Assembly (NCBI GenBank): GCA_948474755.1
Contig: CAOLHI010001475.1
Span: 124,001-188,000 of the forward strand
Origin: Ctenosaura bakeri
Taxonomy: Eukaryota; Chordata; Lepidosauria; Squamata; Iguanidae
Direction of reading: 5' to 3'
DNA length: 64,000 nucleotides
The notes beneath the pieces were generated by a model that was not told the DNA's origin, searched no databases, and worked only from the letters and a program-made list of their open reading frames with translations. Every line of letters begins with the position of its first letter. Position 1 is the first letter of the stretch. Below, one piece after another: positions 38,187-49,515 of this stretch. The translations under genes were made by a program, and so were the position numbers.

Positions 38187-38475
38187 ATCATAGAGTTGGA
38201 AGAGACCACAGGGGCCATTCAGTCCAACCCCCTGCCATGCAGGAACCCACATCAAAGCACTCCTAACAGATGGCCATCTAGCCTCTGCTTAAAAACCTCC
38301 AAAGAAGGAGACTCCACCATACTTCGAGGCAGCATATTCCACTGCCAGACAGCTCTGATCGTCAGGACCGTCTTCCTGAGGTTCAGGTGGAATCTCCTTT
38401 CCTGCAGCTTGAATCCTTTGCTCCTTGTCCTAGTCTCTAGAGAAGTGGAAAACAAGCCCGCTCCCTCCTCTTTCT
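38187..38475 (-). repeat. CR1 LINE 3' end, minus strand
   Basis: ATCATAGAGTTGGAAGAGACC, then CCAACCCCCTGCCATGCAGG, then CTGCAGCTTGAATCCTTTGC and AACAAGCCCGCTCCCTCC. Well preserved CR1 3' end. The open frames on both strands here are CR1-derived or its complement. Confidence 0.88.
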
Positions 38476-38587
38476 TCAGAAGAAAGCATGTATATATATG
38501 TTTGTATTACAGATCTTGTGTGTGTTGTAGTTGTAGTGGGAGGTCTGACTTATTGAATAATAATACTGAATAATATTATTGAAGAAT

Positions 38588-38655
38588 AATAGAATCATAG
38601 AATGTTGAAGTTGGATGTGACCACAAGGACCATGGACCACAACCCTTTGCCATGA
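38588..38655 (-). repeat. CR1 LINE 3' terminal fragment, minus strand
   Basis: AGAATCATAGAATGTTGAAGTTGG then ACCACAAGGACCATGG: a short, diverged CR1 terminus. Confidence 0.6.
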
Positions 38656-38717
38656 AAGCGAGCACAACTAATGTACTCCTGAAATCAAGCCCCTCTACCA
38701 TGGTCTGAGGCAGACCA

Positions 38718-38928
38718 TCTTATTGTTGACCCTAACTAATGATGACCTATCATAAGGTTTTCTTGGAAGATGTAGTCAGAGGAGGTTTGCTATTGCCTTC
38801 ATCTGGGGCTGAGAGAGTATGACTTACCCAAGATCACCCAGTAGGTTTCCATGACTGAATGGGGATTTGAATCCTGATCCCCTGGGATCCTAGTTCAACA
38901 CACAAACCATGACACCACACTGGCTCTC
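38718..38928 (-). repeat. tRNA-derived SINE, minus strand
   Basis: Reverse complement of the common SINE: GACCTATCATAAGGTTTTCTTGG, GGTTTGCTATTGCCTTC, GGATTTGAATCCTGATCC and CCACACTGGCTCTC (tRNA-like head at the right end). Confidence 0.85.
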
Positions 38929-39040
38929 AATACAAGTATAAATTAAGATATAAAGATGGTTTCTTTAATTTTACCCCCCAGTACTTATGTGTATTACTGT
39001 AAAAGATGTATGACTATACATATATGGGAACTAAGTATAC

Positions 39041-39214
39041 CTCCATATTTTGAGAGAAAGGATCTTTCGGATCACAAAGTGATGATGATATCCGATGATT
39101 TCCACGGAAGCAGCGCTGGCTGATGTTCTGAGGCACAGGAAAGCTCTGGCGAATAATTGTTAACCTTCCAATTGACTTTCTCACCAGCTCTTGCACATCT
39201 GCATCATTGATTTC
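39041..39214 (-). CDS. GRID2: GRID2 internal exon (probably exon 6), amino-terminal domain
   Basis: This 174-nt exon encodes 58 residues running from [10 protein letters not shown] to PFSQNME. The acceptor is atttcag and the donor ATGGAG|gtatac; both borders are phase 0. It contains two cysteines 12 residues apart (in QRCFRGNH and SLCDPKD). These match the known delta-2 disulfide pair recalled as Cys298-Cys310, and anchor the exon at about residues 264-321. The sequon QNIS, at about residue 293, matches a known N-glycosylation site of the family. The strings [14 protein letters not shown] and [10 protein letters not shown] separate delta-2 from delta-1. No frameshift or stop is present, so the exon looks functional. 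It acts in the extracellular domain that contacts cerebellin at parallel fibre-Purkinje cell synapses. Confidence 0.97.
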
Positions 39215-40162
39215 CTGAAATATAAGGCACAGAAAATATATACTCAAACATCTCACAACATCTTTTCAATATAAATCTAGAACATGGGAACATAAATTCA
39301 TTTCCTCCAAATCCCTGGAAATATGAAGGCAGTGGGTATAGATACCCAACACAGTTACAGCACTATGATATCACATTAATGGTCTTTTCCCCCTTTAGGA
39401 CTGACTAAGTAAATCGAATAACTCCTATTCTTAGAAAAGCTTACAATTTTCAGCAAGCCTTTCCCTGTAACCCAGAAGCGTCCATATCCCATTGAATGTT
39501 ACTTTTTTAAAATACTGTTTACAAAACACACACATTGGAGTTTCTTGTTCACAAATTTCCACAATCTTTCTTTTCTTTTTCTTTTTTTTTGAGGGGGGGA
39601 GAGCAAGTTCATAGGTTATGAACAATATGCAAATACAGTAACCAGTTCATGATAATAGGTATGCAATCATATATTCTCCCATGTCCTTTTTTGCATAGCC
39701 CCTGAATAAGGCCTCAGAAAACTCATAGGCCAAAACCCATCCAAATTATTGCATAATAAGTAACATATTCTAAATAAATAACTTAAATAAATAATATAAA
39801 TAATGGCAAAGGACCAGCCTATTTGAAGGACCGTAATTCACTATGTGAGCCTATTAGAACTCTAAAACCTTTAGGAAAGGCTGTTCTTCCGTCCCACCAG
39901 CTTCCCACCCTAATTTGGTGGGGAAAGGAGAGAGCCTCTCTTGTGGCTGCTTCCAGACTTTGGAACTTCTTCCTTCAGGAAGCTGGGATGACTTCCTCTT
40001 TGCTTTCTTTCTGCCAGCACAGGCAAACTTTCCTATTCTGTCATACTTTTAGGAACTAATCATGATGGTTCTTTAATAGTGTGCTGGTTTTTTTAAAAAA
40101 ATATTATGTCTTTTAATTAATTTTAAATGGTTTGAGCTCTATGAGCTCAGGAAAAGAGCTCC

Positions 40163-40361
40163 ACAAGAAAAGTGATTCCACCTAAACCTCAGGAAGAACT
40201 TCCTGATGGTGAGAGCTGTCCGGCAGTGGAATATGCTGCCTCGGAGTGTGGTGGAGTCTTCTTCTTTGGTGGTTTTAAGCAGAGGCTAGATGGCCATCTG
40301 TTGGGAGCTCTTTGATGTGGTTTGGACTGGATGGCCCATGTGGTCTCTTCCAACTCTATGC

Positions 40362-40366
<5 letters not shown>
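40163..40366 (+). repeat. CR1 LINE 3' end nested in an L2-like LINE
   Basis: AACCTCAGGAAGAACTTCCTG, GGCAGTGGAATATGCTGCC, GGTTTTAAGCAGAGGCTAGATG and GGTCTCTTCCAACTCTATG, running directly into (TG)n. Plus-strand orientation. Confidence 0.88.

Positions 40367-40400
<34 letters not shown>
40363..40400. repeat. (TG)n microsatellite at a CR1 tail
   Basis: Nineteen TG units immediately after the CR1 terminal octamer region. Confidence 0.95.
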
Positions 40401-40403
<3 letters not shown>

Positions 40404-40854
40404 ACACATATACACACATGAATGATGCTTTAAAATATGTAAATATATATTGGTTTTAATAATTTATAAGCCACCTCAAGTCCCATTCTCCTGAGACATA
40501 TTCTCTAGTCCATCACAATAAGCATCCCAAAATGCTGGTGTTTTTCACTGAAGTCTAGTGGAAACTGCAAATGCAAGGAATCCAGAGGGGAAGAAATTCA
40601 CTCGAAGGTCTGCCTTGCACTTCCTTCCTACATAGATGAAAAAGGCAATGAAAGGAAGCTAACAACAAAGACAGGCTGCAGCCTGGAGGCATGCCCAGGG
40701 TGGTGAGCAAGAATGGTCCCTCTAGCTATAGGAGTATACTAAAAGGTAGAAACATAAGAATCAAAAGACTGGAGGGAGTGGAAGCACGAATGAAGAAGTA
40801 TAGGCTATGACATGGAGGTGAGGAGGAAGAGATTTAAATCAAGGTAGAAAAGTT

Positions 40855-40972
40855 TTGGCCTTTTGGATGTTTTGGCCATCAGCTCCCATTATCCCTTCCC
40901 CTCCAATGTGGCCAATGGGAAAAGATTGCAGGAGCTGATGTCCAAAACATTCCTATCCTTCAGCCTGTACTC
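40855..40972. repeat. hAT-like MITE relic
   Basis: TTGGATGTTTTGGCCATCAGCTC near the left pairs with GGAGCTGATGTCCAAAACATTC at the right; the loop is short. Same type as 34998-35101. Confidence 0.55.
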
Positions 40973-43732
40973 GAGACAGACTTCCCTCATCCATCTCAGC
41001 CTTCCCTCCATGTAAATGAAATCACATACTGAAAGTCATTCTTCTTCCTAGTCTGAGGCTTAGCTACTCCCCCTTTGCTGAGCATTCTTACAGTAAATAT
41101 AAACCAGTTAAAATGATATCTCCCAGACTTCTGCTTGACATAGTTCACAGCATCATGGCAAGTTGAAGATACTTTTTTTCTGGTTAAGGTGAAGGACAAA
41201 GTTTGTAGGTACAGAAGCCGACCAGGCAAAGAGCAGTTTCTGGTGGCAATATGGGCAATGAAAAAGGGAAAGTCCACCACTGACTGTCTGATCACTCTGG
41301 TTTTCCCCTGCTGCCTCCTCAGGTAAACGTTGCCACACAGGTAGAACGACATCAGTATGCAGTGCACAAGCAGAGCATTACTGCCATATACAGAGTATAC
41401 ATGCTGGACTAGTCACCTTCCCACCGATTCACTTGTTCGTGGGCCTTTCCCGAGTATTCTGTGACTCACATCATTTTAGTGATTTGCACACCCAGAAGTG
41501 CAGCTTATGCAAGTGTTAAGTTCCTTTTTGGATGGGGTATAGAGGCCATTCTCTTGCCCTTGTGCTCTGTCCATAACCCCCCATGCCTGGCATCTGTCAA
41601 GCCCTAGGAGGGCTGCTACTGCCAGAGGGAAGTGAAGGGAGTGGGAAGGTGATTCTGGGCATGAAGGTCCAACTGCTCTGAACACTCAGGGGAAGGAAAT
41701 GTTGCATGTACTCCATATGAGAGTGCACTTTCATTTCTTTCCCCAAACAAAGTTGAGACCAGCTCCTTCTCTATGGTTTAAATTGCTTCCCTTTCCCACC
41801 ACTACATAGCAGTAGCAGAGGCTCCTCTTAGAGCCTGATAACTGTTAAGTAGTGAGAGAGCACAGAATCACATGTTCAGTGCTTGGCCAGTCTGTGGCAC
41901 ACTGAGATAAGGCAACCACGTGAGACAACCAGACATAGTAGACTGAAACAGGCAAAAATCACTCCACAAGTGCAGTGATCAAGGAATGGCTGGGCAGATT
42001 GGCAGCAATGACTTGGCATCTGGAATCATCAGAGAGGCTTACACCCAGATCTTCTGGACTTCTGCTGCCTCTCTCTGTCTAACGGTATAGTTAGACCTGC
42101 ACAACATAATTCAATGATGCTTGTGGCCCCACAAAATCATAGAAAGAAGGTATCTCATGAAACAACGACACTGTTCTCTGTTACTATAAGGATCTTGGCT
42201 GGGGCCAGCTCTAGCACTAGCATCCATAAATAGGGGAACACCAACAGAGATGCTAACAATTGTGGCAGCCCTTCAGAGGATGGAAAGATAAGAACTCTCA
42301 TTTCCTCCCTCTGTATGCCCCTATGTTTCCATGGCTGCACACAGAAGCAAAGGGACAGGATGTTTTGGTGAAATAAAACTGAAAGAGAACAGCAGAAATA
42401 GGCAGATATTTGTTCCAAGCTCTGGAGAAGACCAGATTCCCCCCTCCACCCCAAGTTCTTCTAATTTTCTTTTAAAAAATCAATTTGGATAATTTCTACT
42501 TTAATCCAAGGTAAACTTGGCAGAGTTTTCCAATCTTAAATCAGCTATTGAGTAGCCAACGGCCCAAGTCTAAATTTTTCAATGATAGCACTAAAATAAC
42601 CCACATAAAGATGGGGAAATTAAAGATAAGACTCGATGTTGGTGCAACTCTTGAGCACGAGCTGATCAAACAATCAGGGCAGGCCTATCATTAATCTGTG
42701 CAAAAGCTGGGGTTTGTGAAAAATTACAAAGAGTTATGGGTTCTATAATGACTATACTCAAATTTCCTTTCACAACCAGGTCAGTTGTAGTGCTATTGCT
42801 ATTTTATTTCTTTAGCAGCCTAGTCAATAAAATGCTGAGACCCATGAATTTTAAACATCAGTCTTCTGGACTACACTAAACCTATTTTATTCTTCTTCAT
42901 AGCCTGTCATAGATTTTTGAAGCTATCTGTTATTTATGTACTTTATGAAATATAGATTTTTCTGCAAACAAAATAACACCTGGCATCAGCTGTGTCCAGT
43001 GTAATATCCTGCATTTCTGGTCGATTAATTCTTAATGTACCATAGATAATGGCTTCTCTCAGCTTACACGGCCATCTTATCATTTAGTCTGTATCATTTC
43101 ACTAGCTTCAAGAGGGAGGAAAAGTTGCTATGTTTTGCAAAATCTCCATTCCCTTAATATACCTGAAATATAATTAGAGGTACAAGTTTCAAAGGATTTT
43201 ATTAACTCCATTCTTTTACAAGCCATGCTTTTTATTCAACAGGGAAAAAAAAGGTGGCTGAGTTCACTGTATCTCATTATTTTTTGTTGTTGCTGCTGCT
43301 TCTGTTGGGCAGAGTTAGAACTGTTAACACAACAAGGGGAGATGCACTAGAGTAAGTCTGCATGTAAAGGTGCAACAGCACACACCCAAATAAGATAGCT
43401 TTTGGCATTTACAGAAAGAAGAAGAGAACCAACAAGCTATGAACGGAGATCCAATATGCCTATGGATCTAGAAACAGAAGTAGATCACCCTAAGCCTACC
43501 TGCATCATCCTAAATTGAAAGAGATTTGTGCACACAGAGAAGTAGTGCCACCATTTTTTTTTAAAAAAGTTTGCATTAAAAGTGCGGGAGGGCACATTTA
43601 AAAAACAGATTTATTTTAGCATGAGCTTTTGAGAATTACAAGCCATTTCCTAAGATGCACTTAAAGAGGTGAACATTCAAGTCTCAGAGGAAGGTCATGT
43701 AGTCAGTCCATACCCACCATTTCAAAGATAAA

Positions 43733-43934
43733 GGGCCTTTCTGCAGTACACTGTTATAGTGCTATTAGTCCACTTTCAATATCCTATGGAATCCTGAGGT
43801 TTGCAGTTTAGGGAGGGGCCTTTAGAATTCTCAGCCACATAGCTCTTCGGCCTCAGTAAACTACAAACCCCAGAATTCCACAGGATATTGAAGTGGAATA
43901 ATAGCACTATAACAGTGTAGTGTGGAAAGGCCCC
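43733..43934. mobile_element. Palindromic MITE, TSD AAA
   Basis: Begins GGGCCTTTCTGCAGTACACTG and ends CAGTGTAGTGTGGAAAGGCCCC; flanks AAA at 43730-43732 and 43935-43937. Arms hold CACTTTCAATATCCTATGGAA and the matching TTCCACAGGATATTGAAGTGG. A central stretch (TTTAGAATTCTCAGCCACATAG) is unpaired, as in the copy at 16.1 kb. Confidence 0.75.
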
Positions 43935-43950
43935 AAAACTGGAAAACATG

Positions 43951-44129
43951 GGCCATTTCCATACTAGCCTGTTAAACCGCTATTATTCCACTTTCAATAT
44001 CCTATGGAATCCTGGGGTTTGCAGTTATGGGAGGGTCCAGCCGGCCCCTCTCATAACTGCAAACCTCAGGATTCCATAGGATGTTGAAAGTGGAATAATA
44101 GCGCTATAACAGGCTAGTGCGGAAACAGC
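43951..44129. mobile_element. Palindromic MITE, TSD ATG
   Basis: Begins GGCCATTTCCATACTAGCC and ends GGCTAGTGCGGAAACAGC; flanks ATG at 43948-43950 and 44130-44132. The arms carry CCACTTTCAATATCCTATGG and CCATAGGATGTTGAAAGTGG. It lies 16 bp right of the previous element. Confidence 0.8.
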
Positions 44130-44289
44130 ATGGTGAAGCCACAGCAGAATGTGGTAAAGATGCCAAAAATTGTTAATTGGGAAGAACACAGAAAGCCTAC
44201 TTGGAAAGGCAAGATTCCATCTCTTTCCCTCCTCCTGTCCACTCCAGTGTGTTAACTGAGTATAAACTACTTTTATACTTCATACTCTG

Positions 44290-44560
44290 TTTGCAGCACT
44301 CAAAGTAAGCTGAGAATAAAGAGGGAAACTGGGAGGAGAAGAGAGAGAAAATGAGATGGTTTCAAAGTAGCTGAAAAAGTGAGACGGCAAAGGTTTGATC
44401 AGGACTGTCCCTGCCAAATAATACTTGGAAGAATGAGCATATATATTTTCAAGGAAAAGAAAGTATATAAAGAGTAACAAAGAGATGAAATGGTAATAGT
44501 TTAAAAGCAGCTCAAAGAGTAGAATGGCAGAGGGTTAATGAAGACATCCCTGACAAACCA
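44290..44560 (+). repeat. Unclassified interspersed repeat, copy 2, with internal duplication
   Basis: This is colinear with positions 1-260. About 150 bp downstream the unit starts again: TTTCAAAGTAGCTGAAAAAGTG at 44359 is echoed by TTTAAAAGCAGCTCAAAGAGTA near 44501, each followed by an aggactgtccctg- or agacatccctg-like stretch. This suggests a family built of tandem subunits. Confidence 0.5.
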
Positions 44561-45199
44561 GGGCAGGTATGATGATCACAAAATTCTGGGTCTTGGATCA
44601 GACTGAAATGGGATGAAGAAAAAGACTGTTGTAACACTGGTCATAAACCTTCAAAGGACTGATTTGGCCAAAACATCCAGGCATTTTATTATTTATTTTG
44701 TTATAAACACAAACACACCCACACACAGGCACAGATAGACGTCCTGACATCTTTTTTTGTGCTGGATTCTTTCACCTTCCACTGTTTAAATTTTGATTGC
44801 AAAATCCTCATGAAATGACACCCTCTTGCTGCTCCTCACTCTTTTGTTGCAGAAAATAATATAAGAGAAATGCAAAAATTCAATAATATAAGAGAATTTC
44901 AAAATTGCAAACAGAAAGATAAAATTAATGCCTTGAGTCTCAAAACAACTTATGGCGGTTTTATCTAAATTTCTTCTTCTAACCCTTTCTGAGTTTAAGC
45001 AAAAAAAGAGCCATTTTGTGAGTTATATAACAATTGGTGTTACTCAAAAGAAATATAACCAATTCTACAAGAGAGTTTCTATTTCCATGAATCAAAAAGA
45101 GTCTCAGAAATCTCTCTCTTGGGTTTTTGTATAAGGTACAATGTACTTCACCACACATTGACCACAAATACATAGCCTGTGTTGAAATGGCACCTTATT

Positions 45200-45600
45200 A
45201 TATCATCCATCTAAGTTGAAATTACGGTACAATGAAATGGTGGAGCTGGCAAGCCTACATAGAGCCACCAATCACAGCTCATGGAATGCTGGTGGGGACA
45301 CTATGGGAAAGGGACATAACCTAGAAGCTTGTCTGCCAGTAGCGCTGGTTAGAAAGACTGTTCAGGCTGTCAGGAGGAGAAAAGGAGAAAAGATCTGAAT
45401 AGGGTTTGGGGACCCGAGAATGTGGAGTTCTGGGAGAAATTTTGCTTTATTTGAGAAGCACTGCTTTGTGTGGAACCAGATGTTTATTTTATTTGTTACA
45501 TAATAAATCTTTACTGTTTTTATTTTCCACATCTGTCTGAGTGTTTTCCTTCAATAATTAGCAAGGACAACTAGAATTGCTGATCAATACTGCCACTTGT
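45200..45600 (+). repeat. Possible LTR 3' portion
   Basis: GC-richer sequence from about 45230 precedes AATAAATCTTTACTG (signal at 45502-45507) and then CTGTCTGAGTGTTTTCC, a layout like an LTR R-U5. Left end and target duplication not found. Confidence 0.35.
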
Positions 45601-46084
45601 CCAGTAAGGGTAAATGAGCAAGATGAGTGATAGAAGCCCAATGGCTGACTGTGGGACCAACCTGGAGGTGGGTTCCACCACAGTAATTGCGTAAGGGATT
45701 TTGTAAAGTTAGCTTCCAGAGTTAATTCTTGCTCATTTCTGTGTAACAGAGTGCTGAAAGACAATCATGTGAGAGAGCTGTAAAATGTTTTAAGTACTTT
45801 AACTGGGACAATCTATTCCTGTCTTAAAGCATGCCACCCAGATTCTATATGCAAAAAGTCTGAAGGAGTTCTAGATGGGAGAGAACAAAGTTTTTTTGGA
45901 AAAAAAAATGTTCTGTAAAGTTTCCAAGGCTGTGACAGTGTTAATATCTAGTGTGAAAGTCGTCTAGGAAAGCTGATGTCAGCATGTGTACATAATACTG
46001 GGTTTGAATATTAAATACTGAATCAACTTAAGTTGTATAAGGTATCTTCCTATATTCTACTCTTTACACTTTTCCATATAACTC

Positions 46085-46210
46085 AGTGGTGGTAATATAG
46101 CTGTCTAGATTTCGCTGGATAGCAATTCTCAGTATCCTTCATTATTAACTGTCTTGGCTAGAACTGGTGGAAGTTGTCCCCCTACAACATCTAGATAGCC
46201 ACATGATTCC
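46085..46210. repeat. hAT-like MITE relic
   Basis: CTCAGTGGTGGTAATATAGC then GTCTAGATTTCGCTGGATAGC on the left pairs loosely with CTACAACATCTAGATAGCC and ATGATTCCCACTG on the right. Confidence 0.4.
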
Positions 46211-46539
46211 CACTGTTGAATAAAAACTAAATAGCTGCTGTTCATTTGTACGAAGGCAGGTAAAGCACACCAATTGTGACAACCTGTATGGCTGGAACAC
46301 AAATGAAATGTGTCTTTATGCTGTTAAGATGTGGAGATCTGAGGCTGTGACAAATCAAGCCTGCTTTAAATTCTCCCTTCCTGAAGAAGCAGCACCCTTT
46401 TCTATATTTACCACCCCCTGGCTCTCTCTCCACACTTATTTCTCCCTTCTGCTTTCCTTAGGCTCACAAGCCTTGTAGATATAGGGCAAAGTGTTTTCAG
46501 GTTTATCTCAACTGAATGTATCAGTTGTGGTGGCATGTG

Positions 46540-47060
46540 TCAATGAGCTCAAATTAAAGAGACACTGTATGGAGGCCACTCTTAAAAAAAAGAAGAAAAT
46601 CTTTATTAAATGAACTAACAATGGAAAGCAATTTGGCAATTAAATGTTACCAAACAGAAAGGCACTTCCAGCTCTTAACAGGCAAACACTTCCCCAACTC
46701 TCTCTCTCTCTGAAGGAAGTCTTTCTCTTTTCAAAGTCACAGAAGGAACTCCTCTTCAAACCCTGTTTCTGTTATTGAACTGTTCTGTTGACTCCCCCAC
46801 CTAGCCCCTCATTCTGGCTAACCTGGGTTCTTTAGTTAGCAAAGCAATCAAATTAAATCCCCCCTTTTCTAGGGAGACTCTGCTGGCTATGTCCTATCAC
46901 TGGGTTCGTCACACATAAATTCGTCAAAGTTCCTTCTCCAGGCAAGCACATGTCCTGATCATAACAATAGTCCCGTCATGAACTCAGAATGCTCAAGTTT
47001 CCTCCATTCACTGGGACCTCTTCCTATTACCCAGACGAACAATATGTCATTGTCCTGTCT
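46540..47060 (-). repeat. Possible LTR-like segment, minus strand
   Basis: The reverse strand carries a polyA-type AATAAAGATTTTC near 46598-46610. CT-rich sequence follows to about 47000 on the plus strand, including (CT)n at 46698-46712. No termini identified. Confidence 0.25.
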
Positions 47061-48381
47061 CATCAGGCATAGTCATATCCCACTGCATTATGTGTGCATG
47101 AGATAACTCCTCAGTACAAACCAGCTGACCCAAGGCCAGCAATATGGGGAGGCCAAGTGAAGCGAGCAAGTCAGGCAGCAATACCAGCACCTCTCCTGTT
47201 CCTGCTGGAATTCTGGTTTGTCTCCATTTGCTGGAAATCTATACTTGCTAGCTGCTGCAGGTGTAAGTGGTAGACATGGCCATTGCCTGTATTAAAGTAA
47301 GATTCACCTGCCTTTTGTACAAGGGATAGCGAATGGACCTCTTGTCTTTCCACTCAGGCTTCAAAATGTCCTGGGTTGGCCCTTTTCTATTCTACGCAGT
47401 ACAAGACGACTGAACTGGTATGCTTGCCTCTGCAGTAACGGAGAAGCTGTCAGGTTATTTAATGCTGTGAAATATCATTGTCACATGATCATGCTACACT
47501 GCCAAGTTCTATTTTCTAAGAAGTTTTGACTTTTAGCTGTGCAAACATTTATCACTTGTCTCTCTAAAAAAGCACGGAGCATTGTTTCTTTAGTATTCAG
47601 CACTTCTGTGCATTTTAATTAGAATTCACAGCTTTTATTCCCTTCCAACTGCCTTTAGGTGGTTTCCGCTCCAAGACATATTGTGTATTTTACAAACACT
47701 ATCTGGAAACTAAAAATAAGTGAAAAGAAGGCTTTAAGGAGGCATGGACAATATATATTCTGTCACTATAATGAGGTATTATAGAGAGGGCATTGAACAG
47801 ATTCACAATGTTAACATTTTGGAGTATATCGATTACACTTAATTGTTTTTACATTATTAACACCTTCAATTAAATTATGCAACAAAATTATGTTCTGTTT
47901 TTTCTCTTGTTTTCTGCATGGATCTTTAAAAGTGAAGCATCTGTTATTACTACAGGAAACAAGATAAGTCAAATAAAAGTGCTGAACTGCCCTAAGTTTA
48001 CAGCACAGCAAAAAAGTATGAACTTTATGTCTTCATTTCTGAAAGATTGCTTTAAGTTTTATTAATTTCTACTACCCTTCCTGGCTTTTGTTTTCCCTTA
48101 ATGATTTCAGCATATAATTAAATTTAATGTTTAGGTCAGTGTATGACATCAATTCATTGTTTCAGATTCTGATTGAATGGGATTGCTCCTGGGGATTTTT
48201 TTTTCTTTAAAAAGTAGTTAAAGGGGGGGGACAGCAAAAAGACCTCTTGGAAAACATTGTCCTATGCAAGCATTATTTCCTGTTCTTTACAATGGGGTAC
48301 CTCAGGGAATTTTTAAAACTCATTTTTTCAAAATTTCAGTTGGTCTACAAGCTGGCATGTGGAAGAGTCTCTAGAGTCTAT

Positions 48382-48775
48382 GGCCATTTCTGCACAACAG
48401 GAGTGTCCCACTTATGGGGAAAGGATGGCAGTGGTTTGCTGGTTGTGCTTCCACACAGCGTCATCACTGGCCTGCTGCCATCTCATCCCCTTGCATCCCA
48501 CTCGCAAGATATTCACTAAATGCATAAAATCCATTTAGCCTCCACAATTGCGTGGCACTCCTGTGCCTACCTGTACTGCGGAAGGGCAAAAAGTGCAATG
48601 GTGACACTTCCTTCCCCAGTGCAGCCTAGGAAATGCCCAGCTGTGCTGTGGAAGGTGGAGGTGGGGCCATCACATTCCCTTTAGCAGAGAGGAGTGTTCC
48701 TTTTGTGTTCTCTTCCCTGCTGGGACTGCAACAGGATGACTTGCAAGAGCCACGTTGGCTTTTCTCTAGGCTCCT
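48382..48775. mobile_element. GGCCATTTCTGCAC-terminus MITE, right end decayed
   Basis: Left end GGCCATTTCTGCACAACAGG follows TAT. The interior matches the element at 62546-62941 colinearly: GGATGGCAGTGGTTTGC, GTCATCACTGGCCTGCTGCC, GTGGCACTCCTGTGCCTACC, CACTTCCTTCCCCAGTGCAG and GCCCAGCTGTGCTG. The right end is not recognisable and is set approximately. Confidence 0.6.
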
Positions 48776-48785
48776 TGGAGACAGT

Positions 48786-49420
48786 CAGCATAGTGCATTG
48801 GTCTGAGTGTTGGACTGAGGGTTTTTCCACACTTTGGGGGGAAAATGGGGCAGTCCATTACTCACCTGACTGGCACGCTCCCCCCAACAATCCACGCTGA
48901 TCCGGAGCAGCGCGTGTCCGCGCTACACACTCTCCGGGAACGAAAATGGAGGCTTCCGGTTGGTGGAGGCTCTCCACCAACTGGAGAAGCTCGCCAGCTG
49001 GAAGCCCGCCCCTGGAAGATCTGCAGCCTCATGCCGGCGCGAGCCTACAGATCTACACGTTAGCGCAGCGACAGACTGGGGCACGCCGGGCTATTGAAAG
49101 TCCTCTTTTAATTGGTCTTTCAATTGCATGGGGAACCACCAGTTCTGGTCATTCCAGAGCGGGCTGAAGTCTGGACATACATTAAGTAGTCTGGACCCAG
49201 TGTGCCCCCAAGTGCAAACATCCTCGCTGGACCTGAGACTCCAGGAGACCACGTCCAGGAGCCATGGAAACCCACTGAGTGACCTTGGGCAAGTCACACA
49301 CTTTCAGCCTCAGAAGATGGCAACACAAAGTCCTTTCTTAACAAATCTTGCTAATAAAACACTGTGATAGCATCTCCTTGAGGTTACCATAAGTTTTAAA
49401 AGAATATTGGAAGCACAAAA
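48786..49420 (+). repeat. tRNA-derived SINE split by a MITE
   Basis: The SINE head (48786-48818, AGTCAGCATAGTGCATTGG to GTTGGACTGA) and body (49234-49420, TGAGACTCCAGGAGACC through CCATGGAAACCCACTGAGTG to GGTTACCATAAG) form one continuous SINE if the 415 bp between are removed. Divergence is moderate. Confidence 0.82.
48819..49233. mobile_element. GC-rich MITE inserted in a SINE, TSD TGA; relative of 19550-20018
   Basis: The interior is the reverse-orientation relative of 19550-20018. Shared stretches include GGCTTCCGGTTGGT, GAAGCTCGCCAGC followed by TGGAAGCCCGCCC, TTAAGTAGTCTGGACCCAG, and a subterminal TTTTTCCACAC. TGA flanks it (48816-48818 and 49234-49236). The left end is GGGTTTTTCCACAC; the right terminal repeat is decayed. 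Confidence 0.72.
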
Positions 49421-49490
49421 GGGTCTTTTCAATGTTCAACAGTTGGAAGCCAAAGAACACTTACGTTTTAAAAGAATGATCCATTAGCAT

Positions 49491-49515
49491 CCTCCTCCTC
49501 CTCCTCCTCCTCCTC
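49491..49515. repeat. (CCT)n microsatellite
   Basis: Eight perfect CCT/CTC triplets. Confidence 0.93.

Larger units (their letters stand above)
39820..40490 (+). pseudogene. L2-like LINE 3' end, split by a CR1 insertion
   Basis: The left part (39820-40150) translates to ERASLVAASRLWNFFLQEAG, the C-terminal pattern of L2-like ORF2, followed by UTR TTTTAATTAATTTTAAATGG. After the CR1 segment the tail resumes at about 40405-40490 with TTGGTTTTAATAATTTATAAG and CCACCTCAAGTCCCATTC. Confidence 0.65.

Noticed and set aside
40996..41367. 123-codon minus-strand frame considered as another exon or pseudogene
   Set aside because: No similarity to GRID2 or to any family I recognise, and a GRID2 exon between the FDCHW and EIND exons is not needed because they join directly.
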